Origin: Welwitschia mirabilis
Lineage: Eukaryota > Gnetophyta > Gnetopsida > Welwitschiales
DNA: 64,000 bases
Direction of reading: 5' to 3'
Assembly (NCBI GenBank): GCA_051453625.1
Contig: JBOZIK010000001.1
Coordinates: 269,035,682 to 269,099,681, forward strand
The stretch's first letter is position 1. Each line of letters starts with the position of its first letter. Positions 24,126 through 36,009 of the stretch are shown here, in pieces. The notes beneath the pieces are model-generated. The model had not been told where the DNA came from, made no database searches, and saw only the letters and a program-made list of their open reading frames with translations. Made by a program: the position numbers and the translations under genes.

Positions 24126-24225
24126 NNNNNNNNNNNNNNNNNNNNNNNNNNNNNNNNNNNNNNNNNNNNNNNNNNNNNNNNNNNNNNNNNNNNNNNNNNN
24201 NNNNNNNNNNNNNNNNNNNNNNNNN

Positions 24226-25740
24226 TCTAGGAAGGAGTCAGTTATGGGTAGTTTATCATGAGAACAAGAGATTTGAGATAAGTGATCTATAATTCTATTA
24301 TGTTTTTCAATTTTATCAATGATAGTGAGATTGAATTCTTGCATGATAAGAATCCACCTAATAAGTTTGATACTAGAATCTTTTTTAGTCATAAAATAGC
24401 ATATAGCTACATGATCTATGTAAACATTAATGTAGAAGCCAAGAAGATAATGTCTAAGATGATCAAAATAAAAGATTATGGCAAGCATTTTCCTTTTAGT
24501 AGTGGTGTAGTTGGATTAGACTTTAGACAAATTTTTACTAAGATAGGATATAACTTTAAAATCATTTCATATTTTTAACTAAAAACACCATCCATAGAAA
24601 TGTTACTTGCATCACACATGAGTTTAAAATATTTAGTTCAATTAGGACCCGTGACAATAGGTTCAGAAGAAATGTTTTTCTTAAATGTATCAAATGCAAG
24701 TTGATATGAATTGATCCAAGTAAAGTTAGCATCTTTTTCAAGTAATGAGTAAAGGGAATTATAAGATTTGGCATAATCATGAATAAAATAACAAGAGAAA
24801 TCAACATGATCAAGAAATGATCTAACTTATTTGACATTGTTTGAAGGGCTAAGGTTTTTAATGATATTAAATTTTGTAGGTTCTAGCTTAATCCCTTCCT
24901 TTGAAATGTGATGAACTAAAACAATTCCATGTTTGAAAAGAAGAAAAATATTTTCGTAACTCAAATGTAGGCCACTCTTTATACATCAATCTAAGAATTT
25001 CACCAATCCTTCTATGGTTTCTTCAAAGGTTTCACCAAATATGGAGAACTTATCCATAAATATTTTAATATAATACTTTATCATGTTAAAAAATATTCCC
25101 ATCATTGCTTGTTAAAAAGTCCCAAGGGCATTGCAAAGTCCAAAAGGTATTTGTCTAAAGGTAAAGGTTCCAAATGGTGAGGTAAAGGTTATTTTGGCTT
25201 GGTCTTCACTTGCTAGGAAAACTTGATTATATCCACTATACCCATCAAGAAAATCATAGTAGACATGATCTTGGATTCTATCAAGTATTTAATCAATAAA
25301 GGGTAAAGGACAATAATCCTTTTTAGACTTCATTAAGTTTTATAAAATTAATGCACATTATCCAAATTCCACCCTTTTTTGAAACTACTAATAAAGGGCT
25401 AACCCACTCACTATTAGATATATCATAGATGACTATAACATCCATAAGTTTAATAATTTCATCTTTAACTACTTACTTAAGGACTGAATTGAGCCTTCGT
25501 TAGGGTTTCCTAACATGTTAGCATTATTCTCAATGTAAATTTTATGTTAGACTATGGAAAGAGGGATGGCAACCAAGTCTTTATGGGTATAAACAAAGGC
25601 ATATTCTTTAAACGTTAAGAGTTAGATCAAGTTGGATTCTTATTAAGAAGTAAGAATATCACTTACTAGCAGAGATTTCTTTAGATTATTGAACATCAAA
25701 ATGTATTTTGGACCTTTAGGTAATTTCTTAAGTTCAAAGT
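24226..25740 (-). pseudogene. RT and RNase H of element A, right copy
   Basis: RNase H: YLLGFYINVYIDHVAI, then LIRWILIMQEFNLTI and KHNRIIDHLSQIS (minus frame 24,117-24,488), the normal end of the domain. RT lies upstream at about 24,600-25,500. Its catalytic box is FMDKFSIF (about 25,042-25,065): the second catalytic Asp is Lys. The left edge is a 100-N gap. Stops and shifts throughout. Confidence 0.85.
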
Positions 25741-26480
25741 TGGAATTTTCAACTATCGTCCTATCTGTCGTAAGGATGATAGATATGGAATGAAACTTTT
25801 TAAAAAGTTTTTCTAATCAGTAAGAATGTTGTATTTTTCCTTCAGTTGACGTATTTCTCATTCTTAAATTTAAGGAAGTGTATTTTAGTTAAGTTATTAT
25901 GTAAAGTTAGTTCATGTAGCATTATCAATATCTCTTCAATTAAATGATGGTGAAACAAGATTGGTTTAAGTTCTTCTTCTAATTTAAACTCATCTCCTAT
26001 GTCCTTTGAAGCGGAATCAAAAACTTGAATGATGAACTTCTTATTACCTATATAACATTTCATCATTCCATAGCCAGTTTGTGTGTCAATAATATAGTGG
26101 GTAGTTACATAAAAGTCTCTTCCTAAGAGTAGTGGATAACCTCATCATGTTATACCTCAATGATGATCACATCTATGGGGTAAAAGAGCTTCCTCAATTT
26201 GAATGGCTAGGTTCTTGATAATCCCTAGTGGTTTGTTAATTAAAGTATTAACCAATTCCAAGATAATTCATGTAGGTTTTATTTTTTTTTTTTCAACCAC
26301 AGTCTTTTACATATGTGAAGAGGAATGATGTTTTCACTAGCTCATATGTCAATTAAATATTTTTGAATTCTTTTGTTTTCTTCCAAAGTGATACTCAATG
26401 TTGCTACTATAGGGTCTTTGAATTTAGGACACTTTTTCATAACTAAGTTGAAATAGATTAAGTAAGGAAAACTTTGCTAT
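25741..26480 (-). pseudogene. Protease of element A, right copy
   Basis: The minus frame 25,842-26,066 (CYIGNKKFIIQVFDSASKD...) is the retropepsin C-terminal part, aligning with CHFRNKQFLIRVFNVAEKD of element B and CHIGNKKFSIRVFDVTEKD of element C. The active-site box at about 26,340-26,355 reads DI-stop-AS. Between protease and RT, at 25,751-25,782, lies a GATGA/GACGA motif equivalent to 12,760-12,790 of element B. Confidence 0.8.
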
Positions 26481-26599
26481 GAATAGTATGTTTTTGTTTT
26501 CTTCTTACTAGGTCTTTTTATAACTTAGAGTATTTAGGATTTTCCTCCAAGAATTTCCAAAAATATAAGTTGATGTTTACCTCTTAGATCAAGGTCTTT

Positions 26600-28310
26600 A
26601 AGTGTTTATTATGGTAGGATTCATATTTAATCGATTAAGCCAAAGGAGTAAATGGTTTCTTCCCTTTATTTTCTTATGAAGAATTTTTAGTAGAGGTTTT
26701 AGCATGTGGTATTGATGGGAAGTTATATGAGTTTAAAATTTCTACATCATCTTCTTCATTACTTTTTCATTGTTTTTGGAAGTTGAAACCATATGGGTAG
26801 GAGGTGTTGTATCATTTTCACTTCTTGTTATTACCTTCAAATCTCTCTTGACTTCATTTGGGGTAGGTAAAGGTTGAGATCAAGAGACCCTTGTGGTCAT
26901 CGATTGACAAGAATCATTTGTTGAAGCACATTAACTAAGTTTTCAATATTAATATTAGTATTTTTTTCCACCTTTTTTAATTCTTCTATAGAATCTCTAA
27001 GTGGATCATTTTGAATTAATTGAAGATTGAGGTTATTTGGTTAAAAGTTTGAATTCTTGAATATATTCTCAAAAGGTATCCATTGTGATTGTCCACCTAA
27101 TCTTTGTTGAAATTGTGGTTGAATTTTAAAGTTATGTATTCTTTGGTTGAATGTATAAACTTCTTCAAACATCCTCTCTTTAAAATTTGGCAACAAGGAA
27201 TACTCTTTAGTTATATAAGAGTTATCTTCACAAATATCATAATTTGAAGTTATGTTTTCATCTTTTACTACCTTTGCATCAACAATCAATTGATTGAATC
27301 AATTAAGTTGATTGAATCAACTCTTTCTTATTCTTTATCATGTTTCACCTTCTTTAAATCTTTTATCATTTGACCTATAGTTTGATTTTCCTTAATGGAT
27401 TTAGCCAAGATTGACTTATCTCTACTAGGTTTCCCAACCCATTCCATGTCTCGTATAAGACTAAGTTCATCAAGTTTCCATAACAAGAAAATTCTATAAA
27501 TTGTTTAGTTTAACTATTCAATCCATTGTAGAAATAATCGACTAATTCTTCTTTACAGAATTCATTAATAGGGCTAGAATGGATAGCTATACTAAAATGT
27601 TCATATGTTGTGGCATAATCCTCATGAGGTTGTTTTTGAAAGTTGGTAACTTCCTTTATTCTTTTTCTCATGGTACTTTTACTCAAAAATCTTTTGATAA
27701 AAACTTCTTACACTTGACTTCATGATTTAAGACTCTTATTTGAAATGGTTTCAAGCTAAAGTTTTGCCTTTCCTCTAAGCGCGACTAAAAAAATAATCAT
27801 CTAAGTATGATCACTAATGTGTTTCTTTTCATTTTTTAAGGGAAGCACAAGTTATTCAATGAAAGATAGATGTTGGAAAGGGTCTTCCTCAGGTTCACCA
27901 AGGTGGATAGGCACTCAACTTTCTTAACTCCACATCATCACTAGCAGGTAAATCGAAAAGATTTTAGATTTCATATTTTCTATTAGTAATTAAATCTCTA
28001 AGAGTAATATTTACATTTGAAGTAGAAGTTTCTATCATGATTGGCATATTAGGCAAAGTGACTTGCTTTTATTTTTGTGAAAAGTTCAACATAGTTGAAG
28101 AAGAAATAATATGATCTACTTCTATGCTATAATTTTCTTTTGCAAAATCTGATTCTAAAATAATAAAAGCAAAAAAATCTTCTTCTTTAATTCTTGAAAT
28201 TTGTGTACCTGGAATGTTCATACCTAGATTTTTCTTGAATTCAAACAATCCTTCTCTGATATTTTCTTTAATCAATCTCTCTAATATTTCATCTTTCTAC
28301 CAAAATTCAT
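26600..28310 (-). pseudogene. gag of element A, right copy
   Basis: The start is taken as the ATG at 28310 (minus), where MNFGRKMKY aligns with MVKFGKKEKY of element B. The frame 28,069-28,275 (IKENIREGLFEFKK...) continues the same N-terminal region, followed by NVNITLRDLITNRKYE near 27,990. The C-terminal frame 27,041-27,289 corresponds to the zinc-knuckle region of B but has lost its Cys residues (YDICEDNSYITKEY). A KVITRS linker motif is near 26,830. Stops and frameshifts prevent expression as one protein. Confidence 0.8.
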
Positions 28311-28785
28311 CATATCCCTACATACCTTAAACAACAAATAAAAATGAAAATAAAAAACATATGACAATCATCCACCTATTCATGGAGATAACAAGAAGAA
28401 CAACAATCACAATAGTAGAAAACTAAACTCAGAGAAAAATTACCAAGGCTAGAACACCAAACTGTCATTCAGCCTATCATGGAAATAATAGTGAAGATGA
28501 CAATATTTTTATTATTAATCTATAGATTGAAAGAAAATTGGTGAAAAAGAAAATAAATTTAAAAATTTAAGACTATTGTTTCCAATGTCGTGGGAACAAC
28601 AAAAGAGAATGACAATGGTCTTTACAGCTACAGAAAATAAAAAATTACCAAAATAAATCTACTTTAACTATACTAAAAATATAGCACTATTTCAAATAAA
28701 TAACCTGAATTAAAATTTGAGGTACTTATCTAGATAGTGATAATCCTCTAGCTCCTCATGACATTTCATGGTGACAATACCAAAA
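28311..28785 (-). other. Leader and primer-binding site of element A
   Basis: 475 bases between gag and the 5' LTR. The PBS (minus, directly next to 28786) reads TTTTGGTATTGTCACCATG, a decayed tRNA-Asp-type site. Two copies of the dispersed motif are present at 28,463-28,504 and 28,572-28,620. Confidence 0.65.
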
Positions 28786-30040
28786 TGTTGCAGTGTGAGT
28801 TTATGCAATTTTAAGTTCTTAGGCAAAACCTATAAATCATAATACTTACATAAAACACATACTAGTATAAATAGGAGTTTAACCCAAATGTCGTAATCTT
28901 TTGAAGGCACTAGGCTAGAGGTTAAAGAATTAATTTTACTAAGTATTTTTTGTCTTTTTTATTTTAGTAAATGAAAAATAAAGAATAATGCAATCTAATG
29001 TAAGATCAAAATGATGAAATGTAATGCATAAAATACAAGTGAGATGAGTTCTATTTGTATTCTAATCTTCCTATCACAAGAACTAGTTCTTTATAATTAA
29101 AATCATTAGAAAGTGCTTATCACTTATTTCTAACCCAAATAAACTATAAGATGTGTCAAATAGAATATGAATAATGCAAATATAAAATGGAATAAAGGAC
29201 ATGCAATGAAAAATCTAGACTAACAAAGTTAACCTTAACAAAATTTGCCCTTATAACCTAAATAAATTATAGAACTATTAGAAACTATAATCAACTTAAA
29301 CCATAAGGGACATTTATACAATAGTAGAAAAAAGAGTAATTGAATTGACCATAGATCTTTTACATCATTTACAATAAAGTAGTAGCACCTCAATGAAGGA
29401 TACGTAGCCCAAAACTAAGGTAAACTTCTCCTTGTAGCTACTAGATGAACCTCTTATTGTTTAATCTTCTATTACAAGAATACCACGTATAAAAGATGAA
29501 AAAGAAAGAGAAGGAAAGAAAGGCTATTTATAGTTTTGCATTGAAGTTCTAGAAGTTAAACCCTATGAGTTGGAGAAGAAACCCGAGAAATTAATATGGA
29601 CTACATAACCCCATTACAAAGATAATTCTTTCCATCTATAGAAAATAGCTATCATCTTGACTATCGTGGGAACAACAATGGGGATGTTATTTCATGCTAA
29701 AAGGTGGTCCATCAACTTTAGACCCTATAATCAACTTCACAGACTTCATCCATATTAGTAGTGCTATCATCCTACTTTTCATGAAGATGATAGAGGGGAT
29801 GATAGTCCTCTCTATTTTCTAGATCAAAAGGAAATCTATCCTCTACATGGTTAATCCTTCCTTTAAAGTATGAATATCAAAATAATCCTAAGATGCCTTT
29901 AAATATGATAAGAATCACATGTTTCAGTGATTATTCTATTAGTTCTCCATAATCATCAGAATTGCACCCAAACTTGTATAAATGTCCTCTAAAAGTACTC
30001 AAAGTACATCATCAAATTATTATAAATTGGCATCATAACA
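28786..30040 (-). repeat. 5' LTR of element A
   Basis: 1,255 bases. On the minus strand it begins TGTTATGATGCCAA, the same start as the LTR of element C (58613), and ends CACTGCAACA. TATA box CTATAAATAG at 29524-29533. Two copies of the dispersed motif at about 29,650-29,691 and 29,764-29,810 lie upstream of the TATA box, in U3. Confidence 0.85.
29524..29533 (-). promoter_or_regulatory. TATA box in the 5' LTR of element A
   Basis: CTATAAATAG on the minus strand, identical to the decamer at 59073-59082 in element C. Confidence 0.65.
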
Positions 30041-30598
30041 ATTATTAATTTTAAGATTATGCTAATTCTTAACTAGTTTTTATTATTTCATTATTAATGC
30101 ATATTTTGGTATCAGCAATCTTTAGGTAAAACTACTTTATTATTAAGTTTTATTAATATTGAGTGAGTTGTCTGAATTTACTTCTTTAATATTAATGTTG
30201 TTATTATTTGATGAATCTTATGCAAAATCATTCATAATTTTCATGCTTATGAAGGGTTATGAAGAATTAGAGGAACTAAATAATTTACCAATACTTATGT
30301 GGTGGATGAGATTATGCCTCCACACTTGATTCCTAATTATTTAATAATTTTAGTTATGTTTTACAAATACAAGAATAATTAGAGTAAAGGTGGAGCACTG
30401 GACGTGCCAACTAGTCATTTGAAGCACTTCCATTTCCTTACATCATTAAGTAAAGATCAAAAAAATCTTGAACTTTTGATTTTTGTTTTTTTGAATTAAT
30501 TACATTATTTTATTAAGTTATTACATATTTATCCTTGTGGAAGAATAATACTAGATTTTCACCTAGTTAAATCTAGTTTACTTTACTCACACAAACGA
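30041..30598 (+). repeat. LTR family H, copy 1, right part
   Basis: Continues the LTR split at 3223. It aligns with the minus strand at about 51,890-52,440, including TCTTTAGGTAAA, GAGTGAGTT and the ATATTTATCCTTGTGGAAGA stretch typical of plant LTR 3' ends. The end near 30598 (ACACAAACGA) is an estimate. Confidence 0.55.
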
Positions 30599-31045
30599 GA
30601 AGCTAAATGAGAAAAATACATTCCTTCATGGGGATTTGAAATTAGAAATATATATAGTTAAATCAGACTTTTTTTTTTAATCCTAAGCACTCTATTTTTT
30701 TATGTAGGATAAGGAAAAGTTAATATGAAGTTAAATGATCCTAAAGATAGTGGTATAAGAAATTTAATTTATTTATGAAAGTGCAATAACATAGAAAATG
30801 CAAAGTAGATTGTTGTTATTACTTCTTCATAAAAACAAGAGACATGATGATTATGTTATTATTATATGTTGATGATATAATTATAGTAGGAAATGATAAC
30901 AATAAAATTAAATGCTTGAAGCATAAAATAGGTAAGCAATTTAAAATGTAGGACTTAGAGCTAGTTAAGTGTTATCATGTAAATCTTAACTTTTAGATTA
31001 AGTATTTTAGCCAAGTTACATTAGGAAAGATGTTGAATTAATTAT
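30599..31045 (+). pseudogene. Ty1/copia reverse transcriptase remnant
   Basis: Two diagnostic copia RT motifs are readable on the + strand. NTFLHGDLKLEIYI near 30,625-30,660 matches the family pattern (A/T)FLHGDLxEEIYM. LLLYVDDIIIVGNDNNKIK near 30,855-30,910 is the catalytic YVDD box with both Asp intact, followed by KIGKQFKM and, after stops, IKYFSQ. The usual spacing between the two motifs is roughly kept but the frame is shifted. gag, protease and integrase of copia are absent to its left, where LTR H directly adjoins. Confidence 0.8.
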
Positions 31046-32411
31046 TTTTATCATAAAATTATGTCTCTCCTTATTTTTATCATAAATTATAAAGTTATAC
31101 ACTTTATCATGATAAGTCAAATACTTAATAGCATATTGGAGCATAATGTACAATCTGAAACCAATCTAATAGAAAATGCTAGCAACATCAGTGGATCAAT
31201 ACAATGCACTATTTCTTATGAATAGATTAACTTCAAGCTGATATGTTAGACTTATCATGGAGTTACATGTGAAACTTAGTTATGGACACTAATAATTAGT
31301 TCATCCTAATCAGTTATGATCTTCAAATACATATGGTTTTGACATGGCCGATACATGGCATTGACATGATGAACATGTAACAGTGACATGATAGTGAAGT
31401 GGCAAGTATAAGTAATAGTGACACATGGAAGTGACATCAATACACATGGCCATATCATTAATTGAAATAATTTGGAGTTAAGGCCATACATTAGAATGAT
31501 TATGATAATTTTCCACCAAACGCTAAATGATAAATATTTTACATAATGCTATGGAAAATAATCTTATCCACTTAATGCTAAATGATAAAGATTCTACCTA
31601 GTGCTATAGGATAGAGTCATCCACCTCACCTAAGAAATCCAAGTAACCCCCTCCTTAGTTTCATCAATAAAAGGACCTTGAAGCCCCTTATTATAGAATC
31701 GACTTCTTTGGTGGTGAAAACTCTTTTATAACTTGAAGTCAGTCTTCTTTAAGATGTCTTGATAAGTTTCCTTATGAGTGGACTAGCCTTAAGGCTAGCC
31801 TAAGGAGTCTATATTAAATGTTTCTTCTTTTATGAATGTGAGGAAATTACTTTTAATTTTAATAGAATTTTAGTTTCCTATTTAGATTTAGAGTAACAGT
31901 TAATTTTGTACTTTATATGCTTACTTGAAACTATGTTAATTTTAAGTATCTTTAATTTAGTGAATTCTTATGCTTTAATTTAACTAGTATTTACAAGTGT
32001 TTGATGGTTCTTAGGAAGAATTTCCTACTTGTCATGCTTACATTTAAGCTAAAAACAAGCTAATTAACATCAAGGATTTCATGAAGACTCATGTTGTGAA
32101 TGGAATAATGTCATCATGATTTAGGCATAAATGATTTCATAAAGTTAAGAGTTAATCAAAGTAATTACAATGTATTCTTGAATTGAAATTCATTTATAGA
32201 TAACTCACTTTAGGTTAGAGTGTTGGTTTGTTCCTTATCTGTCATTAGATGTTTTCCTTAAATCACATTATAGACATGCATTTTTGTTATATACTTTTTA
32301 TTTTATAACTTTTTATGTCCTAACTATTTTAAGCTACACATTCATCCTATGGACAGAATGATATTGGGTGCCTATCCAATTAATCAAAGTAACTGAGTTT
32401 TACAATGAACA
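31031..32411 (+). repeat. LTR-like sequence, probable 5' LTR of fragment E
   Basis: Starts TGTTGAATTA and ends CAATGAACA; a TATA-like ATAAAAGGACCTTGA is near 31,666, and a CATTCATCCTATGGACAGAA stretch near 32,340 is the kind seen close to plant LTR 3' ends. Directly after its end comes a decayed tRNA-Asp-type PBS. Parts resemble LTR H (the TATA environment and the upstream AGTAACCCC), so it may be a third, more diverged H copy. Confidence 0.45.
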
Positions 32412-32436
32412 TATTTTTGATACTATTTTCGAGGAT
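32412..32436 (+). other. Possible primer-binding site of fragment E
   Basis: TTTTTGATACTATTTTCGAG can be derived from TTTTTGGCGCCGTTGCCGGG almost entirely by transitions. Its position next to an LTR end and upstream of a gypsy gag/protease remnant supports the reading. Confidence 0.45.
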
Positions 32437-33099
32437 GATGACATGGTAGTTTTTATTATAAGCATATAAAAAGTTTTCTTTTTATACTTTTTAAATAGTT
32501 AAATTTTTGTTTTTTCTTCTTTTACTTCTAGCTTTAGGTCCTAGTCCATTTTAGGAAAATTCAAACTAGTTGATCTCTTTCTACTTTTTATTACTAATAA
32601 TAATCAAGAAAAATGATATTACATCATTATATGGTTAGCGGTATTTCTAGGTATGACTTATTGATTTCATTGATGAAATCCAAAATAGAAAAATAGTAAA
32701 GAATTAACATGAGACATCAAAACAAACAAGAGCCCTCTTCCCTTCTTCTTTTGAATTTCTATTTTTTTAACCTATAAAAAAAAAAAATATATAAAAATTT
32801 TGGTTAGTTAGTCTTTTAATTTCGAGAAAAAAAGTAGAAAACTTTCTTTTGATAGTTTTCTTTTTAAAAAGATTTTTAGTTTCAAAGAAAAATTAGTAGT
32901 TAATTCATTTTTAATTTTGGTATTTTATTTAAAAAATTAATAAAAAAGACAAATATTTTTATTTAGTTAATTAATATTTGCATTAGGATGTTTCTGTTTC
33001 TGTGCTTTTTTTAATGTTTTCTAAACTATTAACTAATTCTGCTTTTTATACATTGATTTAAAAATAAACTAGAATAATTAATTAGAAATCCCTTCAACA

Positions 33100-35155
33100 A
33101 AAGAATGGAAGAATCAATTAATAAGAGCCATAATAAAAAAAAGTTTCCCACCTAGAGCTCATTCCCAAGGTTTCCAAGAATATTCGCAAAATGAACCATC
33201 TATTTCCTAAGGCTCCTAATGTTGTAATCCTCCATCTTTTAATAAAGAATTTATAGAATAACTTAAATAGTATTAATACAATCAACTATTGCTTCAAATC
33301 TTTTCTCATCCTTAGAGTCAAATTTTCTTGAATCAATCACAAAGCTAACCTATTATTCCTCCACAAAGTTAATCTCTCCCTCATAGCCAATCCTTTTTTC
33401 AAACATCAAACTAAAACCACCCCTTTCCTTATCATCCTAGTCAAATGCATTTGTAAAACCTAAATTAGTTTACTCTTAGGGTCAATTTAATGTGTATAGT
33501 AACTTGTAAACTAGATAAACCCTTAAGGATTATTTAAAAACCTAGTGCCTTAGCACATCATCCTCCATTATGCAATCATCCATGGTACATAGGTTAGACT
33601 TCAAGCCTTCAACCATACAAATCCTCCTCCATTTTCATAGCTTAGAGTCAAAGGACACATATATGCACTTAACAGAATTTAAGTATTTCTTATCTATAAT
33701 TTATTAATACCCTAATATCCTAAATTCTCTAAGGTTAACTTTGTTTCCTTTTTTCTTAAAAGAAAAAGAAAAGACATGGTTGTACACCCTAATCAGAACC
33801 TGGGTAGAATTAAATAAGGTGTTCATATCAATTTTCTTTTTGATTTACAAAACTAATATTTTTTAAAAGTAAATAATGAATTACCAAAAGAAGGATCATG
33901 AAACCTTTTTACAAACATTATAAAGATTTAAGAATTTACTATGAAAATGTTCTTAATACAATTTTGAACCAGGATAAGTAATTAGCTTTCTCTATGAGGG
34001 GTTGTCTTCAAATAATAAATAATTGGTTGAGATGATAAGTACATATATGTTTTTTTAATTTAGACATAAATAATAGCTAGGAATATTTAGAATTCATCAC
34101 TAATAGTTTAAAATATTGGTAAAAAACCATAAGAACTATCCCGATTCCACCTTTTAGTTAAGTTTACTAGTGTTTTAAAAATAATAGAAAACTTTGATGT
34201 AAGTAATTAAATCAATAAAATCTCAATAAAATTAAACTCCCTTACATGTCAACTAGTAATTTCAAAATTAGAATGCCTAATTTACCATATTGATTTACAT
34301 AAAATCACTAAATTTCCTTTAATTCTAATATACCAAAACATGATAAATAAACAGGTTAATGTCATAGGATAACATTAGAAAAGAAATAATGATCTTACTC
34401 AAATACTTGCTATCCTAGTTAGAGAAACCACCCTAATTTCTCTTATAAGTGGGATAATACCCTACAAAAAAATTATTAGCTTAGAAATCCATTTTCCTTA
34501 TATTTTCATCCTTACTCTTTATTATTAAATTGTCAAATAAATTCATCTAATCTATAGGAGGAAATCTTTAAAATGTTTAGGGAATCACAAGAAAAAATAA
34601 ATCAAATACTTTAAAAAAAAATTAAATCCAAAAAATCACCACTTACATCCTTTCATTACTTAATCAATGAGAACCTAGTAAACTTCCAATTAGTCCTTAA
34701 CCATATTTGAGAGGAATAAAAATGGTAAAGAGGAAGGAGAGTTGAGCCACATTAACCAAACTAAGGCCATTTACTTTAAGGAAAAAAGGAAATTAATTAG
34801 AAAGTAGACTTAAGACAATCTAAGGAAAAAAAGAACCTACAAAAATAAACACTAAAAAGCCAAAAAAAATTTCCTACCTAACAAGAACCTCTAGCATTTC
34901 CTTAATAACTAAAAAAAGAGAATATAGATAGAAAATAAATAAATGCCTTGGAAATCTTTAAATAAGTAAAAATCAAAATTCCCCTTTAGGGTAATCAAAG
35001 AAATAACCATATATGTAAAATTAAGGATATGTGCACAATAAGGAGGAAAATAAATGTTAAAAGAAAGGCATTCCAAGCATAGCCAACTAGTGTAATAATA
35101 TAGAATCAATGTCCATCTAAATATAAGAATATTGAATGCCCTATAATTTTACTCA
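33100..35155 (+). pseudogene. gag and gag-protease linker of gypsy fragment E
   Basis: Strongly decayed. The clearest part is 34,905-35,155, where the translation shows LEIFK-stop-VKIKIPL-stop-VIKEITIYVKL, matching the conserved LETFRKVxVNIPLLDAIKQxPxYAKFLKEL stretch upstream of Athila/Tat protease. Around 33,290-33,400 an SLESNFLESITKL stretch may be the gag coiled region. The middle part (33,450-34,900) is not assignable. 32,437-33,100 is A/T-rich leader-like sequence without a recognised feature. Confidence 0.6.
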
Positions 35156-35390
35156 CAATTAAAGAAAAACACTTGAAACATTCCATTCTAGACTTAGGAG
35201 CTAGTGTTAAAGAAAAATACTTGAAATAAGCACTTATAAGAAACTAGGCTTAGAGGGTCTTGAAAATACCAAACTCTAATTGCAACTTGTTGATAACTAC
35301 TTGTACACATTAAGAGTAATTGAAGATGTTACTATTAGGATTGATAGATATTATTTCCTAGTAGACTTTTGAATTTTTTCATTAGCATGC
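35156..35390 (+). pseudogene. Aspartic protease of gypsy fragment E
   Basis: ILDLGASV near 35,185-35,210 is an intact retropepsin active-site box. After a frameshift the sequence continues as LQLVDNYLYTLRVIEDVTI and RIDRYYFLVDF, matching LQLADRSxxxPRGIxEDVLVKVxxFxFPVDF of the family. This fragment keeps the more usual DLGAS form, unlike the DIEAS of element B, and is probably a different Athila/Tat lineage. Confidence 0.75.
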
Positions 35391-35499
35391 TTGCAAATCA
35401 TCACTTAATATCAATTATCCATCGAACTTAAGCCAGTTTTACATGATCTTTTAGGAAGTAATTCTATTTTTCTAATGATGATTAATTTCTCTTTATCTG

Positions 35500-35650
35500 T
35501 TTCATAAGAAACTAAATTTCTAAATACTTTGAAAAAATACAGAGAAGCCATTGATTAGACCTTAGCAAATATTAGAGGAATTGACTATCATAACCCATAT
35601 TTTTTAAACATTAATTACTTAGATACTAAGTATATTAATATGTTAATAAA
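35500..35650 (+). pseudogene. N-terminal RT remnant of gypsy fragment E
   Basis: LKKYREAID-stop-TLANIRGID matches the VLRxHKKAIGWTxADIKGIS stretch that opens gypsy RT. The similarity fades after about 35,650. The next 350 bases (35,650-36,000) are AT-rich with nothing recognised. Confidence 0.65.
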
Positions 35651-36009
35651 ATAATGAATTACTCTTATTGAAAGATCTTGTCAAAATAAGATGAATTACT
35701 ATGAAAATGATAATAATTATGTTAGAAGGTTTTTATGAAAAAAGTTATTCAAACATTTAAACTTAGATAATCCCATTATGTAAGGAATTATAATCATATG
35801 ATAAAAATAATAAATTAAAAATTTCCAGAAAACATAATAAGTTATTTTACATCTTATTTACACATTTAAATTCTTAGCAAATATTTTAGATGTACTATAT
35901 TATGAATAGACATTTTCTTCTTTGTATTGTGTGATTGATAGGTTTTATACATTATAAAATAAATGAGCATATAAACAAGTACATGCTCTTACATAAAACC
36001 AATAAAGAT

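Larger units (their letters stand above)
3224..30040 (-). mobile_element. Element A: Athila/Tat-type gypsy retrotransposon, minus strand, with element B nested inside
   Basis: Two LTR copies in the same orientation bound this interval (3224 to about 4480, partly unsequenced, and 28786-30040). In minus orientation the order is 5' LTR, PBS, leader, gag, PR, RT, RNaseH, a 100-N gap, a second gag-PR-RT-RNaseH stretch, element B, then integrase, spacer and 3' LTR. The outer LTR ends read TGTTGCAGTG on the left and ATAACA on the right, i.e. TGTTAT...AACA in element orientation. Flanking pentamers are ATTTG and ATTAT, so no clean target duplication remains. Continuity of LTR H on both sides supports a single insertion site. 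The internal duplication may be real or a scaffolding error. Confidence 0.8.
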
